Shown here one piece after another: positions 25,991 through 36,996 of a DNA stretch of 64,000 nucleotides. Source of the DNA: Molossus alvarezi (lineage: Eukaryota > Chordata > Mammalia > Chiroptera > Molossidae). Position 1 is the first letter of the stretch. Each line of letters opens with the position of its first letter. A model generated the notes under the pieces. It did not search any database, was not told the DNA's origin, and saw only the letters and a program-made list of their open reading frames with translations. Position numbers and translations under genes: made by a program. The DNA lies in assembly GCA_037176705.1 (NCBI GenBank), contig CM073898.1, forward strand, positions 22,862,488 through 22,926,487, written 5' to 3'.

Positions 25991-28029
25991 TAAAGAACCA
26001 AGAGGAGCGGTATTTTTAATTTTCTGTGAAATTCCCAAATGTTGACTTCAGGAAAAAAGCAATGATTATACTTATGTGAATAAACTCTCTTAGAAAACTT
26101 GGGCTCAGTCTTGAAAACCTTGGAATACACTGCACAAATGCCTTCGTTACTTTCCCACTTCTCTGGCAACTTGCTCTGATCTAAATTTCCTCTTAGCTAC
26201 TGTTACTAATTTATGAAGCTGAATCATCAAACATCCTTGTCTAATGTATCTCAAGGGAGATTTGATTGTTTTTCAAGTTCACTGTGACACTTTTAACCTC
26301 ATAATCATCATATTTCCTATCCTATCTTAGCCTCAAATTTAATTTTATTAAGTAATTCTTACCTGCTTTGGTATTTATACTCCTTATTTGAACATATCAA
26401 AATGCTTGATATTTCCCATTGTTTCCTTTTTTTTTTTTTTTACCAAAAATATACCATATCCAATTTGTCCTATAATTTTCTTAGATTTACAATGCCCTAC
26501 TATATGCTAAAGACTTGTGAACCTTAAAAGAATGTATGCATCATTATCCTTAGACCATTTTGTTTATTTAAATATCCTCTATTTTATTATTCATTTAAAC
26601 ATTGTCTATTCTGCTATATTTTTCAACTTGAGTCTCTTTCAATGTTGTAAGTACTTAACATTTAAATTTAGCTTCTCCTGACACGTGGAAGTATATGCAC
26701 TCTTTCAATAAGACCTATTGAATCTCTACCTTAAATCTGTTGATTTAAGACACCTTATTAAAATTTAAATAAAATGACATTTTATTTAAGTTTCTTTTTC
26801 AAAATAGCACACTTTCTGAATGTTCTTGGATAACAATCTTATTCCACTTCTCTTTATTTTGTTCCACACTTTAATCCAGAATCATTTTATTTCCAAAAGT
26901 ATTCCTCCACGTACATTAATTGGCCTAGTCTTAACTGTAATGTCTTCAGGGGCCTACACTACTATTCATTTTCTCCACTCGCTTCCATGTAAATTTTTCT
27001 CTTTAAAAATGATATATATTTCTCTGAGCATGCTTCCTCTTGCCTTATTAGCGGCTGCAAAGTGCCCTTCGCTTTCACCTCTTTTAAGAATTGCCAACTC
27101 CATGTTACTAAGTTCACCAAATACCTAACACCCAGCTGAAAATGAAAAATCTTTTCAAATCAGTATTTGGCATTTGTGAGACAAAACATACACATTTAGT
27201 TGAATTTTCAAGTTTTCATCTGTATAGTTGGCATTTTATTAATTTAGATGACATAGCCATAGCATGGTTGAAAGAGACAAAGTGGCTATTTGACAGCCTT
27301 TTATAAAGTGGCATTTCCATAGTTTCTACTCAGGGGAATTGCCTAGTTTCCAATCCTATATTATCCCCTCCATGCTGAGGGAGCTCAACTGGTAAGAAAC
27401 ATTTGTCCGTTTACCATCCCCTCATGTTTTCTGGTCTGAAGATAGAATTATTTATCAAATTGTTAATGTAGGGGACAGAGCAGCTGGACGTGTGCAGACC
27501 AGGTCTGCCTTCCTTCTCAGGAAGTAGGCATTTTCTGAGCTTCTCCATGTAGGGAAAGCCTGCTCTGACTCACCTATGCTTCTGAGAGATGCACAATCCA
27601 TATAATTGTGAGGTTTAGCCCACAAAACTCTCTCACTTCATTGCGTGCTCAAATCTGGATTTAATCAGTCATAAAAGTGATACTTGAACCTCCATCTGCC
27701 ATTTCTTTTTGTTCAATTTAGGAGACTTGTCTCTACGTTGTAATAGCATAACAATCAAACCACATAGTTTTAACTTACCATATTTTAGGTTTATTGGTAT
27801 TGGTTGAGATGTGTAATGGTGTGGGGGCTACACCTACAGATCAGGGGACAGGAGCTAACGTCTCCACCTTTAGTACCAAAAATGTTCCCCCTCAACCCCA
27901 TCACTAAAAACAGTCGCAGTGCTCTGATTGCTAACGTCTTCCATGAAAAATCTTTTGAGAAGCTCATTTTGTTAGATAATTCTATGTGACTTTTCCCACT
28001 CTATGGAATCAAATGCCACAGCTTATATC
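25991..28029. other. No gene or recognised repeat
   Basis: Upstream flank of the PKM retrocopy and its L2 host. Contains a T run at about 26427-26443. No promoter elements stand out. Confidence 0.45.
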
Positions 28030-28326
28030 AATGACTCACTCGAGCTAAAGATAAGCCGAAGTGTGTCATTGGGAGCTGTGGGCGCACAGATGTCCCCACT
28101 AACAGTCCTTCAAATCGTTAACTGTTACTTGCACAGTGAAGCCTTCCCTGAATATCCCACTGAAGATGCCATCTCTCCACCTAGCTCCAGCCATAGGACC
28201 ACCCTCCCATGGTTATTTCCAAAGTACTTAACACCTCTGAAATTGCTTGTTATTGATTGTGTTTATTGTCTCTTTCCCTTCTCTAGAAGGTAAGTTAGTA
28301 CAGTGTCTACTAATTAATACAGCTTT
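28030..28326 (+). repeat. L2 LINE 3' end, interrupted by the PKM retrocopy
   Basis: The order of gccttccctga, a cattgtctc-like stretch with tttattgtctctttccc, and a terminal aagaaatatttgttga is the usual 3' end of mammalian L2. The tail resumes at 30664 after the retrocopy. The identification is by eye, and the 5' boundary is uncertain. Confidence 0.6.
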
Positions 28327-28340
28327 AAGAAATATTTGTT
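28327..28340 (+). repeat. Left target-site duplication of the PKM retrocopy
   Basis: aagaaatatttgtt lies directly before the PKM 5' UTR and is repeated exactly after the A tail at 30650-30663. Confidence 0.95.
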
Positions 28341-28418
28341 CGCACAGGAGCGACGTCCTCGGACTCTCCGCATCTCTCTGCAGTAGCTTGAGCCGGAACA
28401 CGCCGGAGGACCTCAGCC

Positions 28419-30014
28419 ATGTCGAAGCCCCATAGCGATGTTGGGACAGCCTTCATTCAGACACAGCAGCTGCATGCAGCCATGGCTGACACATTCCTGG
28501 AGCATATGTGCCGCCTGGACATTGACTCACCACCCATCACGGCCAGGAACACTGGCATCATCTGTACCATCGGCCCTGCTTCCCGATCAGTGGAGATGCT
28601 GAAGGAGATGATTAAGTCTGGAATGAATGTGGCTCGTATGAACTTCTCTCATGGATCTCACGAGTACCATGCAGAGACCATCAAGAACGTGCGCACAGCC
28701 ACAGAAAGCTTTGCTTCTGATCCCATCCTCTACCGGCCAGTTGCTGTGGCTCTGGACACTAAAGGACCTGAGATCCGAACTGGACTCATCAAGGGCAGCG
28801 GCACCGCGGAGGTGGAGCTGAAGAAAGGGGCCACGCTCAAGATCACTCTGGATGATGCCTACATGGAAAAGTGTGACGAGAACACCCTGTGGCTAGACTA
28901 CAAGAACATTTGCAAGGTGGTGGAAGTGGGCAGCAAGATCTATGTAGATGATGGACTTATTTCTCTGCGGGTAAAGGAGATAGGTGCTGGCTTCTTGGTG
29001 ACAGAAGTGGAGAATGGTGGCTCTTTGGGCAGCAAGAAGGGTGTGAACCTCCCTGGGGCCGCTGTGGACCTGCCTGCCGTGTCACAGAAGGACATCCAGG
29101 ACCTGAAGTTCGGGGTAGAGCAGGATGTAGATATGGTGTTCGCGTCTTTCATTCGCAAGGCATCTGATGTCCATGAAGTCAGAAAGGTCCTGGGAGAAAA
29201 AGGAAAGAACATCAAGATAATCAGCAAAATCGAAAATCATGAGGGTGTTCGGAGGTTTGATGAGATCCTGGAAGCCAGTGATGGGATCATGGTTGCTCGA
29301 GGTGATCTAGGCATTGAGATTCCTGCAGAGAAGGTCTTCCTTGCTCAAAAGATGATGATCGGGCGGTGCAACCGAGCTGGGAAGCCTGTCATCTGTGCCA
29401 CACAGATGCTGGAGAGCATGATCAAGAAGCCACGTCCCACCCGGGCTGAGGGCAGTGATGTGGCCAATGCAGTCCTGGATGGAGCTGACTGCATCATGCT
29501 GTCTGGAGAGACGGCCAAAGGGGATTATCCGCTGGAGGCTGTGCGCATGCAACACCTGATTGCCCGTGAGGCAGAGGCCGCCATCTACCACTTGCAATTA
29601 TTTGAGGAACTCCGCCGCCTGGCGCCCATTACCAGCGACCCCACAGAAGCCGCCGCCGTGGGCGCCGTGGAGGCCTCCTTCAAGTGCTGCAGTGGGGCCA
29701 TAATCGTCCTCACCAAGTCTGGCAGGTCTGCTCACCAGGTAGCCAGGTACCGCCCCCGTGCCCCCATCATTGCTGTGACCCGTAATCACCAGACAGCTCG
29801 CCAGGCCCACCTGTACCGTGGCATCTTCCCTGTGGTGTGTAAGGACCCAGTGCAGGAGGCCTGGGCTGAGGATGTGGACCTCCGGGTGAACTTGGCCATG
29901 AATGTTGGCAAGGCTCGAGGCTTCTTCAAGAAGGGAGATGTGGTCATTGTGCTGACCGGGTGGCGTCCTGGCTCTGGCTTCACCAACACCATGCGTGTAG
30001 TGCCTGTGCCGTGA
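28419..30014 (+). CDS. PKM: Pyruvate kinase M2-type retrocopy, intact ORF (531 aa)
   Basis: Pyruvate kinase transfers phosphate from phosphoenolpyruvate to ADP in the last step of glycolysis, as a cytosolic tetramer. The frame starts MSKPHS and ends MRVVPVP, the full length of PKM, with no stop or frameshift. Active-site residues are present: R73, N75, D113, K270, E272, D296 and T328. The alternative-exon stretch near residues 389-433 ([15 protein letters not shown], then K433) is the M2 form, and K433, W482 and R489 of the fructose-1,6-bisphosphate site are kept. Introns are absent, so this is a processed copy of an M2 mRNA. Compared with human PKM2 as I remember it there are substitutions such as T60M, L74M, T80S, P457H and a cluster at 184-191. 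Whether it is transcribed is unknown. It could be a very young pseudogene rather than a working retrogene. Confidence 0.93.
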   Translation: MSKPHSDVGTAFIQTQQLHAAMADTFLEHMCRLDIDSPPITARNTGIICTIGPASRSVEMLKEMIKSGMNVARMNFSHGSHEYHAETIKNVRTATESFASDPILYRPVAVALDTKGPEIRTGLIKGSGTAEVELKKGATLKITLDDAYMEKCDENTLWLDYKNICKVVEVGSKIYVDDGLISLRVKEIGAGFLVTEVENGGSLGSKKGVNLPGAAVDLPAVSQKDIQDLKFGVEQDVDMVFASFIRKASDVHEVRKVLGEKGKNIKIISKIENHEGVRRFDEILEASDGIMVARGDLGIEIPAEKVFLAQKMMIGRCNRAGKPVICATQMLESMIKKPRPTRAEGSDVANAVLDGADCIMLSGETAKGDYPLEAVRMQHLIAREAEAAIYHLQLFEELRRLAPITSDPTEAAAVGAVEASFKCCSGAIIVLTKSGRSAHQVARYRPRAPIIAVTRNHQTARQAHLYRGIFPVVCKDPVQEAWAEDVDLRVNLAMNVGKARGFFKKGDVVIVLTGWRPGSGFTNTMRVVPVP

Positions 30015-30601
30015 TGGGCCCTAAGCCCCTCCTCCAGTCCCTGTCCCATCCCTTTCCCTCAACCCATCCATTAAGCCAGCGATGCTTGTAGTGCTCATTT
30101 GGAGCTGTAGTGTGGCACTGGTCGGCTGGGACACCAGGGAAGAAGATTAATGCCTCTGTAACACATGATGATTTTTAAGACCCTGCTCAGGTGAGGTAGC
30201 CCTGAGCCAGACTGCCCATCTTATGGCCCCACCCAAGCCAGAGGGGCAAAGGTGCAGGACTGGAGGCTCCAGAGCTTTACATAGAGGGCAGCAGCTCCTG
30301 CTTCTCTTGTGTGTACTCCATCCAGTTCCTATAGAAATGGATACTCCGAGAACTCCTGAGCCTAGCCTGGGGTCAGAAGACACAACTAGAGAAGGCAGTG
30401 GTTCCAGTTTCAGCAGACTCTGGCCCTGGCCTTCACTTGCTTGTCCAACCCCCTCAGCCTCCCTACTCCCACCTGGTTGTGCACTCCTGTTCCTGCACTC
30501 CACTCAGCTGTTGCTGCAGACAAACACTCCACCCTCCACCTTCGTTTTCCCCACTACTGCAGCCGCCTCCAGGCCTGTTGCTATAGAGCCTACCTGTATG
30601 T

Positions 30602-30607
30602 CAATAA
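30602..30607 (+). promoter_or_regulatory. Polyadenylation signal of the PKM retrocopy
   Basis: aataaa about 14-20 bases before the A tail, at the end of the PKM-derived 3' UTR. Confidence 0.85.
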
Positions 30608-30618
30608 ACAGCAGCTGA

Positions 30619-30649
<31 letters not shown>

Positions 30650-30653
<4 letters not shown>

Positions 30654-30663
30654 AATATTTGTT
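30650..30663 (+). repeat. Right target-site duplication of the PKM retrocopy
   Basis: Exact copy of 28327-28340, overlapping the end of the A run. The sequence that follows (gactatgtgctttag) continues the interrupted L2 tail. Confidence 0.95.
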
Positions 30664-31907
30664 GACTATGTGCTTTAGAAGTAAATCCAATTTGGATGAA
30701 ACCTTCTTGGCAATGGGTTAAAATTACCTCAACTGACTGCTACAAATTCATTCACATGTAAGGTGCATTACCAGCCAGTCTGTTTGCCTTGCCTTCCAAA
30801 GAATTGGAATAATTTTTCAGAAGGTATTGAGGTTTTATTTGGTCTCAGAAACCTATGGATTATACAAGAGTAAATAGAAACTCCAAATTATCTCCAAGTA
30901 ATTCAGTGTTTACAGTTATACTGCCCTAAGGTGACCCAGAGTTGGTTGAATTCTCTTAAACTTAGAACTGAGTGAAATGTTCTGTCCTTCATACTACAAG
31001 AGGATCCTTTTGAGAAGCCAAACTAGTCATTACAAAAATATTTAACCTCACATAGAGATGAATGGTAGTAGAAAGCAACTACTTATAATGGCCCTGTTTT
31101 TCATACATCGATTTTGAAATAGGGAACAGATTCTGTGAATAACTAAAAAGAGGCCCATTTTCAACCTAGAACTTCCACTTTCTTCAGGGTTAGAAAGAAC
31201 AATCCGTGTTGAGAGCCAAAACATCAGCCATATTAGCAACGTGAAGTTAAGAAACCCCCTGAAGATCATAGTGAGGAAGACACTTAGCTTTTTGAGGATA
31301 AGTACTGGCTTCCTCACTCAGAACACACACCAAACACTGAGCAAGATGACCAGACAAATCTCCTCACCTAATGATCGCATCACCCACACTTTTGCTTTAA
31401 GAGCTGATAATTTTCACATTATACATTTACCCTTGAACTTGGAGTCATTACTTTTACTTTGCTGCTTTGTTTAATTCATTCAGCAGTATTAGATATGGGA
31501 ATCAATAGCTTGAAAAATTTCTTTAAAGAAAAATGATTCTCAATAGGAAAATATGGTTTCTAGTTAAGAAGCTCAGGAAGCTCTCATGAGTCATTATTGC
31601 ATAAAGTCCCATTAGCAAATATGGAGATAATAAAAATGTATTCTTTTAGCCCTCTTCTTAGTCATCAGTTCTACTAAAAATCTCAATCAATGGCCTTAAT
31701 CTCTTTATTATGAATTTATGTGGGATAGTGACTCAACAGTTCATCTGTCCTACTCATTCCCACCTTGAGTAGAAATAGAGCTCAAATTATAGAAGAACAA
31801 AAGAAGCTAAGTTGCAGGAAAGCTGTGGCTAGCAGCACATATAAATCATTGAATTATTTAAAAATTGAACAAGAATAGGAGCATATATTTTAGATTTTAT
31901 AGTCTAC
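30664..31907. other. Downstream flank of the retrocopy, no gene
   Basis: Begins with the resumed L2 tail, then AT-rich sequence with no recognised element. Confidence 0.45.
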
Positions 31908-32150
31908 AACTGGAGTTGGGAAACTTTTTCTTAAAGGTCCAGAGAGTAAATAGCTCAGGTTTTCTGAGCCACACAGCCTCTGTGGCATTGTGCAACTCTA
32001 CTGTTAAAGCACCAAAGGAGCTATAGACAATATGTAAACAAATATGGCTCCATTAAAAACAAACAAACAAACAAACAAACGAAAAAACCCTTTATTTACA
32101 AAAGCAGGTATCAGCCTGGATACGGTTCATGAACAGTTTGCCAACCCCTG
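31908..32150 (-). mobile_element. hAT-Charlie-type nonautonomous element, reverse copy
   Basis: aaactttttcttaaaggtcc at the left and acagtttgccaacccctg at the right are the reversed ends of the same family as 443-670. A (CAAA)n expansion interrupts it at 32059-32080. Confidence 0.7.
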
Positions 32151-32224
32151 AATTAAATAAATCATTCTAGAAAGAAAAATTATGATACAATGTTAATTAA
32201 CCCATCTAAAAAGCTAACACATAC

Positions 32225-32362
32225 TACTCTAAGCATGTGGCTGTCATATATAGCATACCAATTCTAAGTGCTTTATGAATATTAACTTATTATTAGAACT
32301 ATTCTACTTGTCCCATTGAACAGATGGAGAATATGTTAGGTAGAGAAGTTAGGTAACCTGTC
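32225..32362 (+). repeat. MIR SINE
   Basis: attctaagtgctttatgaat, ttaacttattattagaac and gaacagatggagaatatg follow the MIR core order. Confidence 0.6.
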
Positions 32363-32367
32363 TATAT

Positions 32368-32755
32368 TAGTTTTCTATGGCTGCCATGACATATTATCAC
32401 CAACTGGGTTTAAAACAACAGAAATTTATTTTTCTACATGTTTGGAGGCTAGAACTGGCATCAAGGTTTGGGCAGTGCTATGCTCCTTCTGAAGGCTGTA
32501 GGAGATGATCCTTCCTTGCCTTCCTAGCTTCTTGTAGTTGCCTACAGTCTTTGGTGTTCATTCCTATCTCTGCCTTTGCTGTAATATGACATTATTCCAA
32601 TGTGTGTCCCTGTTCTCAGAACGACAGCAGTTATATTTGGTTAGGACCCACCCTAATCCAATATGACTTCATCTTAACTTGATTACATCTGCAAAGACCC
32701 TATTTTCAAAGGTTAGGGTATTTTGGGGGGTTATACAATTCAACCCACAACACTG
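32368..32755 (-). mobile_element. MLT1-type LTR, reverse
   Basis: tattagttttctatggctgc, aacagaaatttatttttcta, cttaacttgattacatctgc and aattcaacccacaacac are the reversed MLT1 LTR from end to start, nearly complete. Confidence 0.75.
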
Positions 32756-33034
32756 CCTAATAATATTTCACATTATGTTAATAGTACACTGTCATAGGTA
32801 CACAACATCATCATCTTTTTAGTATAAGCACAATTAGAAAAATACATCATATCTATTCTTAACAAAATATTAATTTACATTTTCACAATATATTGTTTAA
32901 TACCATATATATTTGATTAAGAAATAAAGAGCCTAAATTTTTCTGCACACAACTTGGAGGTAAGGAAATAATGCACTACAAATTTTACTGAGATTTATTG
33001 GTAAACTAATTTTTCAGTCGAAGGCAGTAAACAA

Positions 33035-33200
33035 ATTTAGGTAATATTTGGAAATAGTTGGGGATGACTTGGGGCATCAGGGTGTCTGCGAAGCTTTGTT
33101 GGCATTTAATGGGCAGGGAGGGTAGGGATGCCAGAAACTTTGGAAGGTAGGGAATAACTATTCTCAACCAAGAACTGTCTTGCTCAACATGCCAATAGAA
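33035..33200 (+). mobile_element. MER20-like hAT element
   Basis: atatttggaaatagttgggg, gttggcatttaatgggcagg and gggtagggatgccagaa follow the central part of MER20. The ends are eroded. Confidence 0.5.
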
Positions 33201-34247
33201 ACAAAAATGAACTACCCACATTGTTTCCTTCTAAAGTAGAACTAATAGTTTCTGTATATCAAGGAGACACTGATAAAATTACCAGAAATTCAGAAGAATT
33301 CTAATTGCTTACGCAAGTGTGTAGGAGGAGCTTTTTCATGTGAACTTTAATAGAACACCAGACCACTGTCTCATCAAATGCTTCTAATGAGCTAATGTTC
33401 CTTTACGCATATCCATTTGCAATATTTGAAGGAGATAGCCATCGGTCTTAACCCCAAATAGATCTGAATAGGATTTTGCATGATTTTACATATAATAATA
33501 ACTCAAGAACACACTTTTGTTTCTGAATAAATTCCTGACCCATTAGGAAGGTCCTGTTGGCCCACCACTAGACCTTGACCTGTAACTTATATTAGTTAAC
33601 TAGTTTTGATTGTCATAACTAAGTTCCTGATTTTAAAGGGCAGTTTCTATTCCTTCACCAAACAGGGCCTTAGATATTAAAGAGTATGTGAAATATTATT
33701 AGACAGGCATAAAACCAAAACAAGTTTATCGTCACTGACAACAGAATATAGTAGAAGGGAGTTGGAGCAGCAAGTCCCTATCCCATATGGGAAAAGGAAC
33801 AAGACTTAGAATTCTCTTCTCCCCAGACAGTGCACTGAAGTTTGTGGGGTAGAAAAGGGGGCAAATAGAACTCATATGTGCCGTATAACTGAGGAACTCA
33901 AGTTTAACTTTTCTGGTCAGGGCATTGTAGCAGGTTCGTAGCAGTGACATGCCAAAGCCTAGCATGCCAGTGGGCATCTTCCGTTTTGTCAGGATGCCCT
34001 GGAGAGAAAGTGAATGTGCGTCTTCCTTCCTGGTCTTACCAGGTGTGTCCAGGCTCTCACTTAGAGTGGCCAGATACTCACAGTCAAGGCCACAAACGCA
34101 CAAGGAACCACCTAGTCTACTCAAATTGTATTCCTGAAAATGAATCACACCCATAACTCAAATACAGTATTCACATGTGGAATTATATCACTATGCTAAA
34201 GCAAAGCCTCAACACTCGCTTGTAACTTTGGGCCAATGAACTTCAAA
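33201..34247. other. No gene or recognised repeat
   Basis: Overlapping short frames around 33.7-34.2 kb on both strands lack recognisable domains. Confidence 0.4.
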
Positions 34248-34307
34248 TAATGGGTCTTTCACCTGGTGAACTTCAAACAGTCTGTTCACCAGGTGAAAGA
34301 CCCATTA
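34248..34307. repeat. Perfect 24 bp inverted repeat with 12-base loop
   Basis: Arms at 34248-34271 and 34284-34307 are exact reverse complements (core gtctttcacctggtgaac). The loop is ttcaaacagtct. A direct repeat, tgaacttcaaa, occurs just outside (34237-34247) and across the loop edge (34267-34277). Confidence 0.97.
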
Positions 34308-35804
34308 GAAAAAGTAACATTTACTTGAGGGGGCCAGTGTTCCCAAGAAGAATTTTCACAAAAACCACCATCAATATATCTGAAGAATGACAAAAGGAGG
34401 CATCTGATTATCCACAGTTTGAAGGATCTTTCACAAACCAAATCAAATCAAACTCTGATCCAACAATACCATGAGCAATGCTTGTCCACACCCTCATGTG
34501 AGCATGGACTTGCACACATGCACACACAGACTCTAAACCAGCCGGGGGGAAACTTAGTCAACAATGAATCAAGCTATATTTTACCTTTCTATCTTTTGCT
34601 TTCTCCAAATCCTTCTAGATAACCAATGCAAGGGCATTTGGGCTTAATTAAATTACTTGGGGGGAAATAAATAAAAAACTCCTGTCTCCCGCAGGCCCAT
34701 CTGATTCATTCTCTACTGCAAAGAGGAGTGTTGGAATGTTCAGTAGGCAGAGTAAACATTGTTGGAAATGTGCCGCCATCAATTACTGTTGATGAAGAGT
34801 GATGATCAGTTTCTCAAAGACCCTGTGATCCAGAATTACCTCTTCATCAACCTTAGCAGCACTTCTCTTCCTTTTCTCACAATCTGTAGCACATCCTTTC
34901 GGTTCTTGCTTTTATTTTTCTGTTACAGAAGAGCAGAGGGTGCAAAGCTTTGTCCATTGATTCAGCGTTAATAGCGAGTGTTAGGCGCTCCTGCATACCC
35001 TCCACGCACACTGACGTTTCTGTTCTCCTTGCTTCCTTCTCCTCAGTGGAAAGCTGTCTTCCTCCCTAATTAAAATTCATTACCTGCTCCAGAAATGGAG
35101 AGACTGAGAAATTGCTGGCTGACTGCCTCCATCATGGTTAATAACCCCATGGAGAACAAATAATGCCCCTTTGGGGGGTGGGGGGTGGTTAGCTTTCAAT
35201 CGCTTTAGCAACACAGTAGCCTCAGCTATTTGATTTGGTTTGCCGTTCATGGCATCTGGCTGTCAACATGAAGTGGTTGCACATTCACCATTAACAGCAG
35301 TCACTCATACCCTTAATAAGCACTTGCTTTCAAACATACCTCACCTAGACCCTGCATCGTTACCTCTTACAGTCTACCTCAGTGAGTGAAAACCCTTCGT
35401 GAGCTATGATCACATTCTCTTACATTAATAATCCTAAACACAGGTATTCATACATGAGTTGGACCAACCTATCTGACCTCACCTCTTCTTCAATAGATAT
35501 ACATTCGTTTGTTACATTTATTTGTATCGTTTCTTACTGCTGTCTATAGATTTCCTGTGAAGTTTCTTAATCGGTTTGGTCTGCACGAACCAGGTTAAAT
35601 TGAGTGTTTGCTTGAAGGTTCAGGGGAGAGATGTCCCTGACACCCTGAGGCTATAACCACAGGACAGGAGCTCTGCTAACTCCTTACTACCTGTCTTAGT
35701 CCACACTATTCTATTTTTCTTGGTTAAATGACCTACTCTTTGTAATGCTGTCACATTGTTAGTGTCACCAAGAATTTGCATGAGATATAAAACAAGAACG
35801 TTTA
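34308..35804. other. Repeat-poor stretch, possible conserved noncoding DNA
   Basis: No transposon recognised. Around 34.68-35.32 kb the composition is more balanced, with homeodomain-like taatta sites (for example near 35069) and a G-rich run at 35172-35190. A regulatory role is only inferred. Confidence 0.3.
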
Positions 35805-35975
35805 AGAGCGTGGCTTTGAAGTCAGATGAAGGAATTACTCTACTTCCTACCAGTAAAACCTTCAGCAAATGACTGAACTGTCTGCATCTCAGTTTCCTCA
35901 TCCACGATGTGGGAAATAATATTTTCTAGTTCAAAGTATTGAATGATACTTTAGGGCCATTAAAGGTTATAAAAT
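35805..35975 (-). repeat. MIR SINE, reverse, abutting a VES insertion
   Basis: gagcgtggctttgaagtcag, ctgcatctcagtttcctcat and gatgtgggaaataatat are typical reversed MIR. The VES at 35986 inserted at its far end. Confidence 0.7.
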
Positions 35976-35985
35976 AATAATATAC

Positions 35986-36236
35986 TTTTTTTTTTTTTTA
36001 TCCTCACCCGAGGACATTTTTCCATTTTTTGTTCAGGTAGAGTGGGAGGGAGAGAGAAGAAGAGAGAGAGAGAGAAACATCGACGTGAAAGGACACATCG
36101 AGTGGCCGCCACCGGCACAACCGAGCAGGGCTGGGAACAAACTGCAACCGAGGTACATGCACTTAGCGGGAACCGAACCCGGGTCTCTCAGGACCGCAGG
36201 CCGACGCTCTAACCGCTGAGCCAAACTGGACAGGGC
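35986..36236 (-). mobile_element. VES-type SINE, second subtype, reverse orientation
   Basis: In reverse it runs from gccctgtccagtttggctca through a clear B box (gggttcggttccc) to cctcgggtgagga and an A tail. It is flanked by aataatatac at 35976-35985 and 36237-36246. It was inserted next to the edge of an older MIR. Confidence 0.94.
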
Positions 36237-36281
36237 AATAATATACTTTTAAATAATAGTTTGTTTAGAGTGCCTATCAGA

Positions 36282-36402
36282 CAGAGTGAGGCAGAAGTAG
36301 CTTTACAGTTGTTCATATAGAAAATAATACAATATTGAATAATAATACAAGAGTCAACTGTTTCACAAGCTCACAACTGTAAACCTACCTTTGCCCCAGC
36401 TT
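36282..36402 (+). mobile_element. Mariner-type MITE, copy 2
   Basis: Diverged left end cagagtgaggcagaagtagc, core aaaataatacaatattgaat, right end acaactgtaaacctacctttgccccagctt. Same structure as copies 1 and 3. Confidence 0.8.
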
Positions 36403-36540
36403 GTATTTCTCATGTTCAGTGAGTTTTATGCCTTCCATATACAGGAGGAGAAAGCAAGCTATCTGTGGAAACTTAAAATATACCAGACTCTTCTAAACGT
36501 CCCAAGATGCCCCCAAAAATGATGTGGTCTGCGTAAATAA

Positions 36541-36996
36541 GAATTTTTTGTTTTTTTATTATTAATCACTTTATTTTTGTTAGAGATGTTTCTACCTTTT
36601 TTTCCACGCAGACACCCTCCTCCCTATTTTGCCCCCTACCCCAAGTATTGTTGTCTATGTCCACTGGTCCATTGGTTAAACATACATGCATATAAGCTCT
36701 TTGGTTTATCTCATCTCTCCCCCCCCCTTCCCCCTCCTCCAAGGTTTGTGTGTCTGAACAATACTCCTTTCTATGTGTCTGGGTTTGTTTTGTTCATCAG
36801 CTTTTTTTTGTTCATTACATTCCACAAATAAGTGATTTCTGTGGTATTTGCCTTTCTCTGATTGGCTTATTTCACTTAGCATACTCCTCTCCAGGTCCCT
36901 CATGTCGTCTCAAAGGATGCGAGATCTTACAGTTGCATAGTGTTCCATTGTGTATATCAATAGATGAGTGGATGAAAAAGCTGTGGTACATACATA
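36541..36996 (-). mobile_element. L1 3' end with 5' inversion (twin priming)
   Basis: From 36541 to about 36955 the reverse strand reads L1 ORF2 end plus 3' UTR (ccaatggacatagacaacaa type). From about 36956 to 36996 the next upstream L1 segment (atcaatagatgagtggatga, then aaaaagctgtggtacata) lies in the opposite orientation. The two parts are adjacent in a normal L1, so the junction is a classic 5' inversion with almost no loss. No clear target-site duplication was found. Confidence 0.85.

Larger units (their letters stand above)
28341..30651 (+). mobile_element. PKM processed retrocopy, whole insert with UTRs and A tail
   Basis: The insert holds about 78 bases of 5' UTR, the coding frame, about 600 bases of 3' UTR, a polyadenylation signal (aataaa near 30602) and a run of about 30 A. 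It is flanked by a perfect 14 bp duplication, aagaaatatttgtt, at 28327-28340 and 30650-30663. The cut site reads tt/aagaaa on the top strand, close to the L1 endonuclease consensus. The GC-rich body stands out sharply from its AT-rich flanks. The clean duplication and unbroken A tail indicate a recent insertion. The target is the 3' end of an L2 element. Confidence 0.95.

Noticed and set aside
28940..29810. Antisense reading frames across the PKM copy
   Set aside because: They are shadows of the real frame in GC-rich coding sequence, with no independent support.
31815..31875. agcagcacatata, similar to the start of U6 snRNA
   Set aside because: Similarity ends after about 13 bases, and the rest of U6 is absent.
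33732..34156. Long overlapping frames on both strands
   Set aside because: No domains, signal or homology that I can recognise, and no conserved splice layout.
35172..35190. G-quadruplex candidate
   Set aside because: Only two long G runs and one short one, which is not a clear four-tract motif.
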